Shown here piece by piece: positions 47,306 through 60,655 of a stretch of 64,000 bases of DNA (the stretch's first letter is position 1; each line of letters starts with the position of its first letter). The stretch spans positions 75,318,123 to 75,382,122 of the forward strand of contig OY720636.1 of NCBI GenBank assembly GCA_963169105.1. Reading direction: 5' to 3'. The stretch is from Ceriagrion tenellum (lineage: Eukaryota > Arthropoda > Insecta > Odonata > Coenagrionidae). Below the pieces are notes generated by a model. That model had not been told where the DNA came from. It searched no databases and was given only the letters and a program-made list of their open reading frames with translations. The position numbers were made by a program, and so were the translations under genes.

Positions 47306-50300
47306 TCACCGGCCAGTTCTTGCTGAGATACTCGGGCTGCTACCATATGAGAGCCGACGACCATGACTCCTGGCTGTAGCAGCTGCCTCCATAAGGCTCT
47401 CTTCATCCTCAGCTCCAGAGCTGGCATGCTTTGAAACCAAAGACCCTACCAAAACAAAAGTAGTTAGTAGCAAGAGAACTAAATATTACACCTCTGGACA
47501 CTAGATATGCCTACCTATAACTAGGACTCCTTTGACTAGGAAACCAATTTTGCATTATTGACACATGAAAGGCATTTGCAATTAGGTAGAGGACAGGAGG
47601 AATATTTCAATTCAGTCATTTATAAAGTATGTATGTGAGCTTAAAGAATTCTAACCACTGAGCATCATATATATGTATCTGAATATAAGACTACCCACAA
47701 TTGTTAACTCCGCATTAATGAAAAAAGAAGTATGAACATAATAACACACTGCTATTACCCTAATCAGTAAGGAAAATTATACCAACTGGAATGAGCTATT
47801 TAAAGTGAAATTTCCAATATGTTAGGAAATGCTAGAAAAATGATGTGTGTGCTTTGTTCATTAGAACAGTTTAATCATGATTTTCACTGTCACTGCCAGA
47901 GGTGTCGACCGCATTATCCTCCTTGGCCCATAAAATGTCACACTCTTATCCACTAATATGGAGATATCGCATGATGGATGTTAAGGATGCAGATGAAGCA
48001 AACTTTTACTCAAACTGGGGAATAAATGCTTGGAAAGAGTCATGGCTTTCTACCCCACGAATCACTTCATTAAACATGTTGCTCCATATTAAGCCCTTCA
48101 AAAACCTCTCATTCATATGATTGGCACCTGTTTTCATCTCTATGCTGTCAGTAAAATTCCCGATTGAAGGAGATATTCAGTTTAAAATATCCATCTTGGA
48201 GCACAACTTATAGGAAATTCAAAGTAATTACATCACTTGACGATAAATATAAACATCTTTGTCAACGGTTTACAACCTTCAGAATGACTCACGACTGTTC
48301 AAAGGGTTGTCTTTCCTAAAAACTATCCACAGAATTCAAAATCAGAAAATATTTGGCCTATCACCTTCTGCCTTTGAAGTCTCTCCCTGGGCAAAGCAAT
48401 TCTACAACTGGCTATCATACTCTCCCTAAAGGATCGGTAGGAAATAGGTAAAAACTGAAAATACTGTAGTTACTATTGTACATGTACAGGATGAGGTATC
48501 TTATGCAATTTCCGAAACATTTTTGACCGAAAAAAATATTTCATCTGAGGGTCTCAAACTCACACAACCAGATAGTACGACATACTCATGCTAAAGGGGG
48601 AGTGCCTTAAGATCCACGACCACGGCAGCTATTGAAGCATATTGGGCAATGTAAAAATTAGAGTGGGACTTAATTTTTAATGACAATTTTCTAATGAACC
48701 CAAAATCTAAGGGAGAGAAAGCCACGACACTTTTCCAGCACTTATTCTCTAGTTTCAGAAAAAGTTCGCTTTGTCTGCATCCTTAATATCATCAAGCTAT
48801 GTCTCCTGCAAGCAATGATGACTTATCCATCAAATGAATGAACGACAACATACAAGTATAGCTAAAATACATTTAACAGGTACATAATTCTCATTGGTGA
48901 TCAAATTTAGCGAATACTACCTATTTATTTATGGCATCATGGAGTTCTAGGTTTTCGCCAATTGGGAATTTATGCCCATGGCAACAAATTAGCAAAAGAA
49001 AATATCACCAACTCCACTTATATTCCATTTATTTAAGATATTATGCCTCATGATGGTTATCGCATTAGGGTACTCCCCAATACTCATCCATATTTTAGGA
49101 AATACACATGTATCAACTTTCTATTATGAACTATTCCTTTCATGGAGGGCACACTCAGTAGAAAACACTATTTCATTATATTTTTACTGAATTTTTAATT
49201 ACTTTAAGAACAAATGACTATCATATCCAGCACATAATTAGCATGAGCCAACAGCCAAAAAGCTGTCCTACAGCTTGGTATTTTATGAATTAAAGGGCTG
49301 AGGAAGATTCATCATTCCTCCAGGCATCACTACCAAATTAGAATTGACCACCAAGTGCCCTTTTTCATGACACCTACAGCATGACCCTAAAACTTCAACA
49401 CTTGGATATCCAGTGTGACTCAATAAGGTTGGAGAATCAAGAGAAAACACCTAAGTGCAAAGGGTTCAATGAATCAGGCCCTAACATTGACAACATTAAG
49501 TAATACAAATAAATTAATGCTGAAGTGCCAAAATTGATTATTTTTACAAATAAAGATTGGTTTGTTTTACACATTCCTATTTCCTCTCCTATCAAAAATT
49601 TCTATCATATTAACCTGCTTCAGATAACAAAGGAAGTTATTAGTCTTTTTCCTAAGGATTCTTATATTAGATCTAATGCGGAAAGAAAAAGTTATGACGC
49701 AATTATATTTCAGGTTGCATAAAGAATTTTTAAGGCATTACTCCACTATGACAACATCAACATGGTAAAAAATTAATGACTAAATAAAAATTATTTGAAA
49801 ACCTTAGAAATATTTCTGAATACTAGGGGAAAATTGTTAGTCTTTTTCGAATGTTACCAACCTCAGTAGTTCTCATGAATGGAAAGATATCTATGATGCA
49901 GAAACAGTGTGGGTTGCACGAAGTCAATATCAATTTGCTACTCTGCGCTGTGGCCACCATACTATTACAAGAGGATTAGCCATTTTAAATCAGTAAAAAG
50001 ATAAACAAGCAAAGCCTTATCTTATATCCAGATATTTAATTTGTCGCTATTTAACTTCACGGTAGTACAACATTAACTTAAGGATTTTCATTAAACATGG
50101 GCAAGAATTTGGCTCACCTTGCTGATGTACAACTAAATTCTGTTGTTTTATATCATAAAATTGAATCTATCAGAGACCGAAACAACCTTTTGTAAAATGG
50201 TTACATCACATTTATGTAAAATCCAATAATAATTCCATAAGAATACTTGAAGAATCAGCCAAGACTACTTATTTACTTTTGTTAAATCAAATTTTACACA

Positions 50301-53300
50301 AAGTCAGAACACCAAAAATCAAGATCCTTCTTTATTAATTTTGCAACATTATAATTGTCTCAGCGGCAGAGCTGTTTTCCCGAGGATTTTGTTTCCCAGA
50401 TTGCGATTATTAAGACTAAAACCAGAAAAATATCCTGTTCCAGATTGGGACATTCCCGTGCAGAGTATGAAGAGGTACGAAGCGAGAGAGCGAAAGAAGA
50501 CAAGGAAAAGATACAGAATAGAAAAGATGAAAGAATGATTGGGGAAGAAGTTAAAGAATTAAGAGCCAAGAAAACCAAACTTTTGCTAGAAAACCAATTG
50601 GAGTGCGATGCTATCGGCAAGAGGCTGAGAGCACTATGTGGCTGTGTATAGCATTTCTGTGGTGTTGTGGTTAGGTACCTTCTACGTCCAATTCCCTGAA
50701 TGTAGACTTTTTATTTGATGTGTCAATTTAAATTTGACACCATATTTTGACTTTCATTTGACTGTAATGAACTTTACAAGTTACTGTTTTTTTCTGAGTT
50801 CATTGTAAAGAAAAAATGTTTGAAAAAGAATTAAAATACATTTTTAAAAAGAATTTTGAATTATATTGACTCTTACCCTTCAAAAATGTTGTGTAATGAT
50901 CGAAAGGAGAGTGAAAAAGTCAGGAAAAATTAAGATTTTTGTCAGGGAAAAGTCATGGAATTTGAATGCGAGAATCTTGTAACAACCATTGCAACAACCT
51001 TACATTGCAATACCATAGAGTCTCATTGCAATGTGATGAAATTGTATTGAACTATTTTCATGCAAATATTTATTTTCTTTTTGCATAGTTTTGAAGGATC
51101 TTTCACTCAAAATTTCTTTATCTAAGATAGGTTCAATAAAGTACACTACCATTACCATATATATACTGTTTCAACCTAATACCTCAGCCACACAGACTCT
51201 TAGAATAGATTCAAGATCCATAAAACACTTTGAAGCCCATTTTACACTGGGCACGAAATTGCACTATTTAGAACTGCATGTTTGGGTATACATTAATTAT
51301 TGACTTGGAGTAAGGGCTATTTGCCATCTTGCGTTCATGTATTCTCGCATCCATTCTTGCAATTTACTTCTTGACATGATGTGATTTGAAATGCATGTTC
51401 ATACATACATCAGGTTGTACAACTACATGACCTGTGTAAAACAGGCTTGAGGGTGCATCAAAAAATAAAAATCACAGATTTAACAAGTATTTGGCTACAT
51501 ATCAAAAGTCCACATCAAATGAAATCTACAGAACGATAGTCCCCAGCAGACCAGTAAGATAACAACCAATAATGAACTTTCTATAAGGATCACTCACCCT
51601 TAGACGATGAACTTGAAGGTCCACCTGGAATCAACTCTCTCTTTGGCTGTAGAATACCACGCACATCACCAAACGATATATCAAGGTCCTTGAAGGCATT
51701 CAGCAAGAATATAGCCACTATTACTGTTAGGAAGCCACAAAGGCTTCCCAGAACATCCTCGGCTGACATGTGCTGCCACTCTCGGAAAAGGATGGCTGAA
51801 GCACAGATGACGAGAGTTGTGAAGAGTACATAATAAACTGGAGTCACGACACTAGTATTAAAAACATCCAAGGCCTAAAAAAAAAGAAAGGAGAAATTAT
51901 TAAGCATGCTTGAATCAATTACAACTTTGGACCTCAGCACTAACTACTACATACAATATGCATTTTAAAGAAAAGACAGACAAATTAGTTTCTTGACATC
52001 ATAATACAGAAATTAATTCAAAAAACAGTAAAAAATGGCTCAATTTTTCCCATCAATGACAACTACCAACACAAAGGTAATATGCTTGCAGAATACTTCG
52101 ACAAGTTCAGAAGTACTCGGACATTAATTTGGAGCTTCTTTTCATACACTTCATGAACTGCTCATTCAGAGAGGGTTTGGACTTCACATGGCTCTTAATG
52201 GGCTGGATTATTCAGAGGTGGCAAAATGACACTCGTTGAGTAATTACACTACGCTAAATATGATTGTAGTCTGGAGTTCTTCTCCATTAACCCCTAAGCC
52301 CTCAGTCTGGCCTAGATTACCTGTGAGAGAACAGCCACCGGCCCATATATTGACCAATGTATCACCTTTAGTGTAATTCATACACATCAGAAAGGCAGTT
52401 GGGGATGACTTCTATAACTAAACATTAAATACTACAAGAAATTTAGTTATTACACATCACGCATCAACTAAGGCAAAAAAGTTGTGCGAGCACATACTGT
52501 TTGAACACATGAGGTTCTGGAAACTCAAGGATTTTGTGTAACTAACAAACTATGAATATTCCACTGAGGAGAACAATTAGAGAGTAAATGAACATCCAAG
52601 TCTGGAAAGGCTTCAAAGTAGAATGACCACATACTTTCCATTTTTAGGCTTTTCTCTGCTGGCTTCATAAGTTCTTACATTCACCATAATGCTATCACCT
52701 TACCAATACTGGTATCACCCTACCAATTATGTTATCACCTTACCAATACTGGTACTTATCACCATACCAAACCAATTAACACATTTACAATAGCAGTTAT
52801 ATATGTACCCTAAATTCTCAAGTATAACGCGCGAGTTATACATGTTTTTTTTGCAAAATTTTCGAAGTTATTTTATGTGCATTATACATAAGGTGAACGA
52901 GTGAGCGTTATGCATAAGAATTACTAGGTAGGTACTTCATAAAATATATCTTTAAGCATTCAAATAATAAATCAGTGTAATGATGATATTGCTGAAACCT
53001 ATCAAAATTTCATTCTTTTTCTTCCAAGCCTAACTTTGCCCATATTTTCTGGTATAAACTAGGTACAATGCAATTCAAAAATTAAATGTAAAACTAATTT
53101 TAGGTCACCATTATTCAAATTAAAACTAGTTCATATTGAAGGTCATATTCGAAGGTAATAGTTTACAAATGTATACGCAGTTACCAACCTACTTTATTTT
53201 TAAATGCGATAACGAATTTCAAAATATTCACATAAGAAATAAAATGTCACAAATTCTTTAAAAAATTTTATTCCTGCTCGATTACGAACTAACAAATCCA

Positions 53301-56300
53301 TCAAAATTTTCTGATTCACTGTCCCATTTAGTATCGTAATCATCCAAGTTTTTGAACAATGAGTCTGGTAAATTTTCTTGAAGCAAAGCATTGCTTTCAT
53401 CAGACGATGAGTCGTATAACCCTCCATCCACCCCATCAATATCACGGGAATAAATTCCTGATACCCTGAAACCATTGTATATGTATTCATGGGTTACATC
53501 GGCTACACAACGTTCTACAATCCACTTACAGATTTCAGCATAAGAATCTCACTGTATCCTTCCAGATTTTGTAAAGGTGTGGAAACCATCCACTTTTCCC
53601 ATTTCCTCCATATTTTCGATTTCAAAGAACAGTTTACGGAGATGTCCAATGGCTGGAGCTTTTTTGTCAGACCTCCAGGAATGACTGCAACCATAGAATA
53701 TTTTTTCAGTAAAGCTTTGGAATTGTTTGCTATGTGTGGTCTTGCTGAATCCAATACAAGCAGCGATTTTGGATTAAAAAATGAGGCCTTCCTTTTTTCC
53801 CCACACCTCAGTTACCCATGTTCTCAGCATATCGCAGTTCATCTAGCCTTTTGGATTTACACAGGCAATAATTCCTTTCGGAAATTCCCCTTTGGGAATT
53901 GTTTTTCGCTTAAATATCACCACTGGGCTTTTCTCTATCAGCCATCACTGCTAGCACAACAGTAAAGAAACTTTTTTCAGATCCAGTTGTGCATATCTTA
54001 TGTCTTGAGTGCCTTTAACATCAACTGTAAACTTTGTTGGCATGTAAAAACTCCTAGGTACCTCATCCATGTTCCCAATCTGGCTTGGTTTAATGCCATT
54101 CTTTGCCTGCCAAATTTGCCTGCCAATTTTCTGGTAACTTTTGTCCAGTAGAAGTAATAGCTCGCACTGCCAACCAATTTTGCTTCATAAAACGATAACA
54201 CCAGCAATTGCAGCCTTTAAAATTGTCAATATTGTTCTCGTGAGTCATTTGCAGTGATTTGAACTTGCACGAAACAGTTGAAACACCTCTTCCTGCACTC
54301 CTTTGCACACAGACCCAATCCTTCAATTCTTGCTCCAGATCTGGCCAAAACTCCTTTCGTTTCCTTCGAGCCCTTTTTGCTGCAGGTAGAGCACTCAAGA
54401 AATTCCTTTGGGACCGCCACTCTCGAACGCTGGATTCACCCACTTCGAAGAATTACCATGAATCTTGGCGTAATTCACAATTTCCAACTTTCTCTACCCT
54501 TTGTACGAATTCCTTCTTTTTTGGCATTTTTAAACAGACTTATTATCCAAGAATGGGAATAAAATATGAAAAATAAGAGCATTATTTATATCGTTTTATT
54601 AGGTTCATTAACTATGTACATACAACGAAATAAAAAATTACGGAGATACAGTTACCGTAAGTCTTAAGATATGCAAAAATTACAGAAGTAACACTGCATT
54701 AAATACGTCAATGGTTTATTGAAAATAATTATATTGAGGTCAACATATCTTTAAAAATACCTCACCTGCTTTATTTCACAGAGGAACAACACTGTAATTT
54801 CAGCACCTTTCCCAGTTGTCCACAGCGTTACAGCCAGACTGTAACTCCTCATAAAATGAACGACAGATGCAGATTATGAGTCGTCCCTCTTGTCTGTAAG
54901 CATGTGTCCTCTCCTCATTCATTCCCTGAATTCCGATTCTCGGACTGTTTACGCTCGCTTTCTCTTGCCCCCTGCTATAGGTTAGAGGGGCGTGAATCGG
55001 ACCAGTGGGTGAATAGGAACGATTTTCAAAAAGTGCGCCTAGATCCGAAACGGTGCTTATGAGACTCACAGCATTACATACATGTATCCATGTAACCTTA
55101 TCCTGCTGGTAAACTCGAAACGAGAACACTTTGACGGCAATTCTTTTTTTGATACACAGTTTTGTGTAGGCTTTCTATGTGGGGCAGGTGGGAAATTGGA
55201 TCTTTTTAAAACTTTGTATAGGTTTAACACATGGTGATAATGTAATTATTTCTCGGATTCGATTTTTTTCTTTACTGGGAGTGAAATTAATACAGTAGCT
55301 ACTACAATATGTTACTTTTTTGTCCCTTGCGTAATTGCTTTGGATTTTCCTCAGCCTTATTGAAAAAATACGAATTCAATGGTTCCGAGAATAAGAATTT
55401 CAGTAGTCAAGGTTCTGCGGATGTCCTGCGTGTAATATATGAGTGCGCATTATGCTTGAAATTTTGGAGACATGCGGATAACAGCCAAAGGTTGAACTGC
55501 ACATTATGCATGAGTGCGCGTTATACTTGAGAATTCAGGGTATAACATAAATATAACAGCAGGTACTCACCTTATTCAAATAGTTCATTTGCACAACAAT
55601 GCATCCAACAAGCACTACTAGCAGCAGCCATGTAAACCAGTTCCCCAACTCAGACGACTGACCAGTAAGTGTGGACTTGAGTGCAAGTCCTACTCCCTTG
55701 CAGCTCATGACTGACAGAGATCCGATAGCAGAACACACCTTAAAAGGAAGGTTTTATTAATGTTCAGCAATCATCAAAAAAATACCCAAATACAAAAAAT
55801 GACACTAATTGATGAGAAATAAGGATTCTTTGCATTTTAATGGTCTCATTAAGTGAAGGTAACTTTTTGACATATGAAAGGAATAGAATAGGCTCTAAAA
55901 TTGATCCTTGAGGTACTCCTATTGTGATTTTGCATGGGTCTGACATATATTTTTCATTTCTCAGAGTAATGTCCACTCTCTGTGACCTTTCTGATGGGTA
56001 GGATCTTAAAAAATGTATTGCAACTCCTCTGATACCAAATATACGACACTTATGATGAATAATGAGGTGATCAACTATGTATATCAAATTATTTTTACCA
56101 GTCTAAAAATAAATGCAAGAACTTTGTAGTCAATGGCCAAAGAATTAGATATGAAATAAAAGGCATCAAGGAATGCTGCTTCAGTCGATTCACCATTCCA
56201 ATATCCTCACTGAGAGTTGGAGAAATGCATCAAATTTCTCCAAGCAAGCAGATAACTAATGCAAATATATTTAATCAAATAAATTGGAAAATTGTGGTAG

Positions 56301-59300
56301 AATTGAAATTGCCTATATTTTTTTATTTTCTATAATTATTTTTGTAACCTACATTATTGTAAATTGGAACTATTTTACTTGTTTTAAATGCCTGGAGAAA
56401 TATCCCATTAAACGGGATTAATTAAGTAAACATTAACACAAAGGAAATAGTTGTAGGCTTTACTATGAGAAAGTTATCCATTATGAAAGAATAAAATAAC
56501 TTTGCTTACTCTACTTGAGATTATTATCATGACCCGGGCGATGACACTGAGTCATCTTGGGGAGGAGATGACACAATGTGTTGAAACCCGGATAGTGATA
56601 ATAAATCTCAAAAGGAGCTAACAAAGTTATTTTATTCTTCTGTAAAAACATTAAGGTATTAACAATGTACTGGCTGCTATTAAGTACATAGTACAGTTCC
56701 AGGTACTTATAAGTATATCTGAGTATTAAAGTAGTTTTACTGGACAATACTTACAGTAATATAAATTAGAACATTGGAATGTCCTTGGCGTGGAGATAAG
56801 TAGAGGCCAAAAATCAATGAGACTAGAACAATTATCGACACATACGCTATAAAACCTGAAAGCAAAGAAAAAATTCAAATCAACTCAAAAAGGCAAAACC
56901 CATTCAACAAGAGAATTGATAGCAACCACTCTTTGCAACAAAATTCCATGCCCATTGTTTGAACATTGTTATATACCATCCGAAATAAGATAATTGACCA
57001 TAATTCACCCATAATATATTGGACCAGTCCATTTGGCATGAATCTTGGCTATGTCCATACAGAAATAAAGCACTTTGCTTATCACAGAAAAATAAAATCA
57101 TAAAACAAAGGACTTGAAAAGGTGAGGAAGAAATATTGATACTCTTTCAAGCCAATATCAAACACACTGTAAGAGAAGAAATAGATAAAACGGAAATTTT
57201 GATTCCCATATTTAGTGAAAAATAGAAAATTAAGGTTTGTTGCTAGATGAAAATTGAATCTAAAAAAATAAATAACATGAGAGGTGATATTGATTTTTCT
57301 TATAAAACTTAAGTATAAACTTAGCTTTCTTATGAGCTGATGTACTGGCTCCAAGAGAGGCAAACTGAGTAGCTGAAATAAGGTCAAATAGTGTCAAAGC
57401 TTAGGTCAAATAAGGATAAGTTCTTGGTAATGACACAATTCAAGAGCGTTCCACCCAAAATCTAAATCAGCCACAAGAGTGACAGAATTTTAAATTGACC
57501 TATGAACTTACATCTCGCCATCAGACATGTCTTTTAAGCCAATGAAAATAGTGCAATGACTTATAATACCAAATCTCAACAAAACTTAGATAATTTTATT
57601 AGCCAGCTTTTTCACAGCATAGTTCACACTTCTTTAATATCTCTTTCCTGAGAAATCCACAACTCTACATTGCAATTTAAAACCACACAACGGTCAGCAT
57701 ATCAAAAAATTCAGGGAAACTTAGCTAATATAAGTTACTCTAACCATTCACATTTTTTAAACTTGAGTATATAGCACATCTGAATGAGAAGAGGCTGTGA
57801 ACAATGGGGAAGCCCTGAGGTATCACAGCATGAAGTCCACATTTGAAAATTTGCAAAACATGTTGTATTTGCTGTGAAGGCTACAGTCCATTTTGCCAAT
57901 GGGTGGTGTTTGTTCAAGTTAAGTTAAACTTAAGTTTTATAAGAACACAATGGGTGGCAAGATCTATCAAGACAGTCCATCACAAATACATCAGTCTCCA
58001 TGGTAGTGTGGCCTCCCAGTGGATCATAACACTGTTCGAATCATTTTGGGGGTTGTAAATAAAGTGGCTAATATCTTGTGGTCATCTTTCAAGCTGAGGT
58101 GAAGAAAAATGGCTGCCTCAGCAGCCCTGGGTTTATGCTGAGTTTGTTACTTGTTGTATGGATGTTAATAACTATTTCCATGAACTAGCTCAACCAGTCA
58201 CGCTGATGTAAAGTCCAGCATACACAATTTTACCTAGATAAGAAATAATGAATCTCAACAATGACTTCCAGAGGACTTTTGTGGAGGATTATCAAGTGGG
58301 AAGATGTAACCTAAAAACCCTTGGATGGAACCTAAACAAAACCGTGGTGACCACTGTATTAAAATGAATGAAGATATACTGGCTAGTTCATTATGCACCC
58401 AAATGAATACCACTAATTATTGACACGTAAGAGTATTTTGGCAGTGCTTGAGCTTATAAATTGAAAGTTCCACATGTTATTGAAATTATAGTACTCAAAT
58501 GTAACCAAACAAGTATGAATACCTAATGCTTTGATTTTCCCGGAACACAAAAATGCTATGGTATATCAGGGGACAAATATTGATAAAAAATTACAACAAT
58601 AAAGGTACACATTACAGGTGACCATGGTGAAAGGGACTTAAGGGTGGAAGGTATTCATAAACCCAAAATTGAAACAATACAAAAAAAAATTGTTGCTAAC
58701 TCACACCCTTCTCTCCCAAGCCTACTTTTGTATGAGTTTGTTGAACTGAGTCACGTACATAATCTTGAAATCTGAAGCTGCGTCTTCAAACACATTTCAT
58801 TAACACAAGTGTATTTAAAACATTAACTATGGTCCATGTTATAATCATGTGAGCATAATGAGAGAAAATATTCATCTGTCTAAGCAAGTTATCCTTGAAA
58901 CAAACTACTATTCAAAACAATTGAAATTTTTAATCATAACTTCAAGGATAATGATAATCAATGTTGATCCTTGACTTGGCAATATTTCCATTTCAATGCA
59001 TGCCAACATGAAGACAATTTGTTTTGACATGTAATATGAATGTAACAGAACTAATCCTTTGGGATTTTACACCTACAGAATTTTTATGGATACTTGGGAG
59101 TATTAATGACACAAACTGAAAAACACCCCATGACAATTAGCCAATTAGCCCAAGACCGATTGCTGCATTCATAAATGCAACCTATATAAAGCAAATAGAC
59201 CTCTTCTTTCTAAAGAAACACAGATCTTTTACTGTGTGGTTAAAAAAAAAAAGACCTATTCTTAGGCTGTCATAAATGCCAAGCAGATAATGCATTAAAA

Positions 59301-59879
59301 TAAACAAATTTATGCAACCTTTCCACCCTCCACATTTGGCCATGACACCCACTCAATTGCTACCACCTGCATTTCCTTACGAAAACTGATATGATATGAA
59401 TGAGGAGCCACTGGATTGTGATAAAAAAGACTAATCACCCACAAGGTAAACATGAAAATAATCACTCTCACACTGAGTCTCAAATGCTCAATTTCACCCG
59501 ATGCCACATCTATGGCAATTCGAGGAAAATCCTATACTAGGTTGAAAAAGTAAAAAACATACTACTTCAAGAAATCAAAGAGAGCAATAAGCTCTTTCAT
59601 TCAAATTCATAAACATCTTTTTATTCTCAAAATCTAAAGTAATCTCTTTTTCAAACAGATTTAATCTGCTAAAATAAAATGAGCTTTCCCTAAGGGACTA
59701 TCTCAAAGGATACCTCACTTCATACAAGGAAATACTCAAAATTCAAATAATGATATCAAACTTCACTCACCAGGGGCTTGAGCGTACTCTTGGAGCACTT
59801 GGAGGTTTTCCACTTCTACCTCCTTAGGGGAATGCAGAACGATCACAGTGGACCCAAGGATACATAGAACACAGCCGAG
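47306..59879 (-). CDS. NIPA-family magnesium transporter, last five coding exons (5' partial), 264 aa visible
   Basis: A multi-pass membrane protein of the NIPA/spichthyin family, linked to Mg2+ transport and endosomal trafficking. Exons on the minus strand: 59771-59879, 56755-56855, 55571-55738, 51598-51874 and 47306-47445. All have GT-AG junctions and matching phases. The visible protein starts LGCVLCILGSTVIVLHSP, then GFIAYVSIIVLVSLIFGL, NVLIYITVCSAIGSLSV, VVQMNYLNKALDVFNTSVV, TPVYYVLFTTLVICASAILF and GFLTVIVAIFLLNAFKD. These are the family signatures in order, covering about six membrane segments. The tail (about 75 residues) is Ser-rich and polar, ending SISARTGR. The N-terminal third, which should end just before LGC, is not found between 59880 and 64000. 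The family is certain; I do not choose among NIPA1-4 types. Confidence 0.9.
47446..51597 (-). other. Last intron of the NIPA gene
   Basis: AT-rich. It holds a plus-strand coiled-coil-like open frame (50341-50650) and, near 50905-50955, words such as GTCAGGGAAAAGTCATGGAA that look repeat-derived. Nothing else was recognised. Confidence 0.45.
50341..50650 (+). pseudogene. Charged coiled-coil-like open frame, probably transposon-derived
   Basis: Frames at 50341-50538 and 50355-50651 share a Lys/Glu/Arg-rich stretch (SERAKEDKEKIQNRKDER, then EEVKELRAKKTKLLLENQL) with coiled-coil spacing. Proteins with a Myb/SANT-like domain carried by some DNA transposons have such tails, but the DNA-binding part is not visible here. 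The position inside a NIPA intron, in the opposite orientation and without clear splice or promoter signals, favours a relic. The identity is not established. Confidence 0.28.
51875..52807 (-). other. NIPA intron between exons 55571-55738 and 51598-51874, distal part
   Basis: AT-rich, containing a minisatellite at 52691-52773. Nothing else recognised. Confidence 0.45.
52691..52773. repeat. Minisatellite, four copies of about 21 bp
   Basis: Units related to TATCACCTTACCAATACTG repeat four times, the last degenerate. It ends about 35 bp before the Tigger-like element. Confidence 0.75.
52808..55540 (-). mobile_element. pogo/Tigger-type DNA transposon, 2.73 kb
   Basis: Ends CCCTAAATTCTCAAGTATAA and, inverted, CCCTGAATTCTCAAGTATAA agree over about 25 bases with one mismatch and continue into CGCGC. 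TA lies on both sides (52806-52807 and 55541-55542), the expected target duplication. Subterminal words such as GAGTGCGCATTATGC and GTGAGCGTTATGC repeat near both ends. The interior encodes a degenerate transposase on the minus strand. The right end lies 30 bp downstream of the NIPA exon that ends at 55571. Confidence 0.85.
53270..54540 (-). pseudogene. Tigger/pogo transposase, degenerate
   Basis: In minus-strand order the pieces include a CENP-B-like DNA-binding part (GESSVREWRSQR, KRARRKRKEFWPDLEQEL, NCWCYRFMKQNWLAVR, GQKLPENW). Next comes a damaged DDE core, with DSARPH-equivalent sequence and VAVIPGGLTKKLQPLDISVN, then a tail with WIVE-equivalent, YNGFRVSGI and an acidic DGGLYDSSSDES stretch. 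Motif order matches the family. Several stops and frameshifts make it non-functional. The plus-strand 158-aa frame opposite it (53489-53965) is a shadow. Confidence 0.82.
55760..56230 (-). mobile_element. LINE (jockey/CR1-like) reverse transcriptase fragment
   Basis: The minus-strand frames give STEAAFLDAFYF near 56200, then VDHLIIHHKCRIFGIRGVA, then DPCKITIGVPQGSILEPILF near 55920. These are RT blocks: the sTe.al.da start, DH..L..KL..fGIRG and GVPQGSiLgPlLF. It lies in the NIPA intron just upstream of exon 55571-55738 and is a dead fragment. Confidence 0.75.
56856..59770 (-). other. NIPA intron between exons 59771-59879 and 56755-56855
   Basis: 2.9 kb of AT-rich sequence with no recognised exon, RNA or element boundary. 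Confidence 0.5.
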
Positions 59880-60607
59880 CTAAAGTAAGCATAAAATGAA
59901 CAAAAATCAGAAGTACAATAGAACCAGACTATTGATTAAATTCACAGTCAACAGCAAAAGTAACTGTGGGGAGTTCTGCCAGTCCCACATCTAGGACTGC
60001 ACGACAATCAATCACACTAAGTTGGTTCCACCATAAAAATGCGTGTCATTTTATTTTTATCTAAGATATGTACTTACAGAAAAAATGTCCTCTATCTAAC
60101 CTTTGTCCTTTGTGTACCTTAATTTTTAATCGCTAATGCATGACATCAGTGAAGCAGGATTTTTAAAAACTAAATTAAAAGTTTGAATTCACTACTTCTT
60201 TTGACTCACAGTGTAACCTAATTAAGTTGACATGATGCTGGAATATAGACAAGTTGAACATACACCATCCTCCAAACTCCAATACCCCACAATAATCATT
60301 CTTCATAGTGTTCAGTTGCGTAGTGTGGAATGCCACTCAGTGATTGCAAATGTTATGTTTACTCCAGATTGGATGTAGAAATCATCAGAGATTAAAAAAT
60401 CATGGTTTTCTTCTGCCTAATGTGAAGACATTCAGGAGATTTTTAAATACAGCACTGCTCCCTCCTTAGGATCACAAGAATAGAACCTGTCTGATAGTCT
60501 GAGTCATGGTGCAAGCAGGACTTTCCTCATTGACTTATGCTCTTGACTGTACACTAGGTTAGGGCTTATTTTTTCTCAGATTTTTTATTTCAACCACTAG
60601 AAGAGTG

Positions 60608-60655
60608 CATAAAGGGTGAATAAAGGGTAAATGAAGGGTGAATAAAGGATATTCT
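60608..60655. repeat. Short tandem repeat of a TGAATAAAGGG-like unit
   Basis: Four imperfect copies of an 11-13 bp unit (CATAAAGGGTGAATAAAGGG...). Confidence 0.6.

Noticed and set aside
53489..53965. 158-aa plus-strand open frame
   Set aside because: It is the antisense of the degenerate Tigger transposase, which gives clear family motifs on the minus strand.
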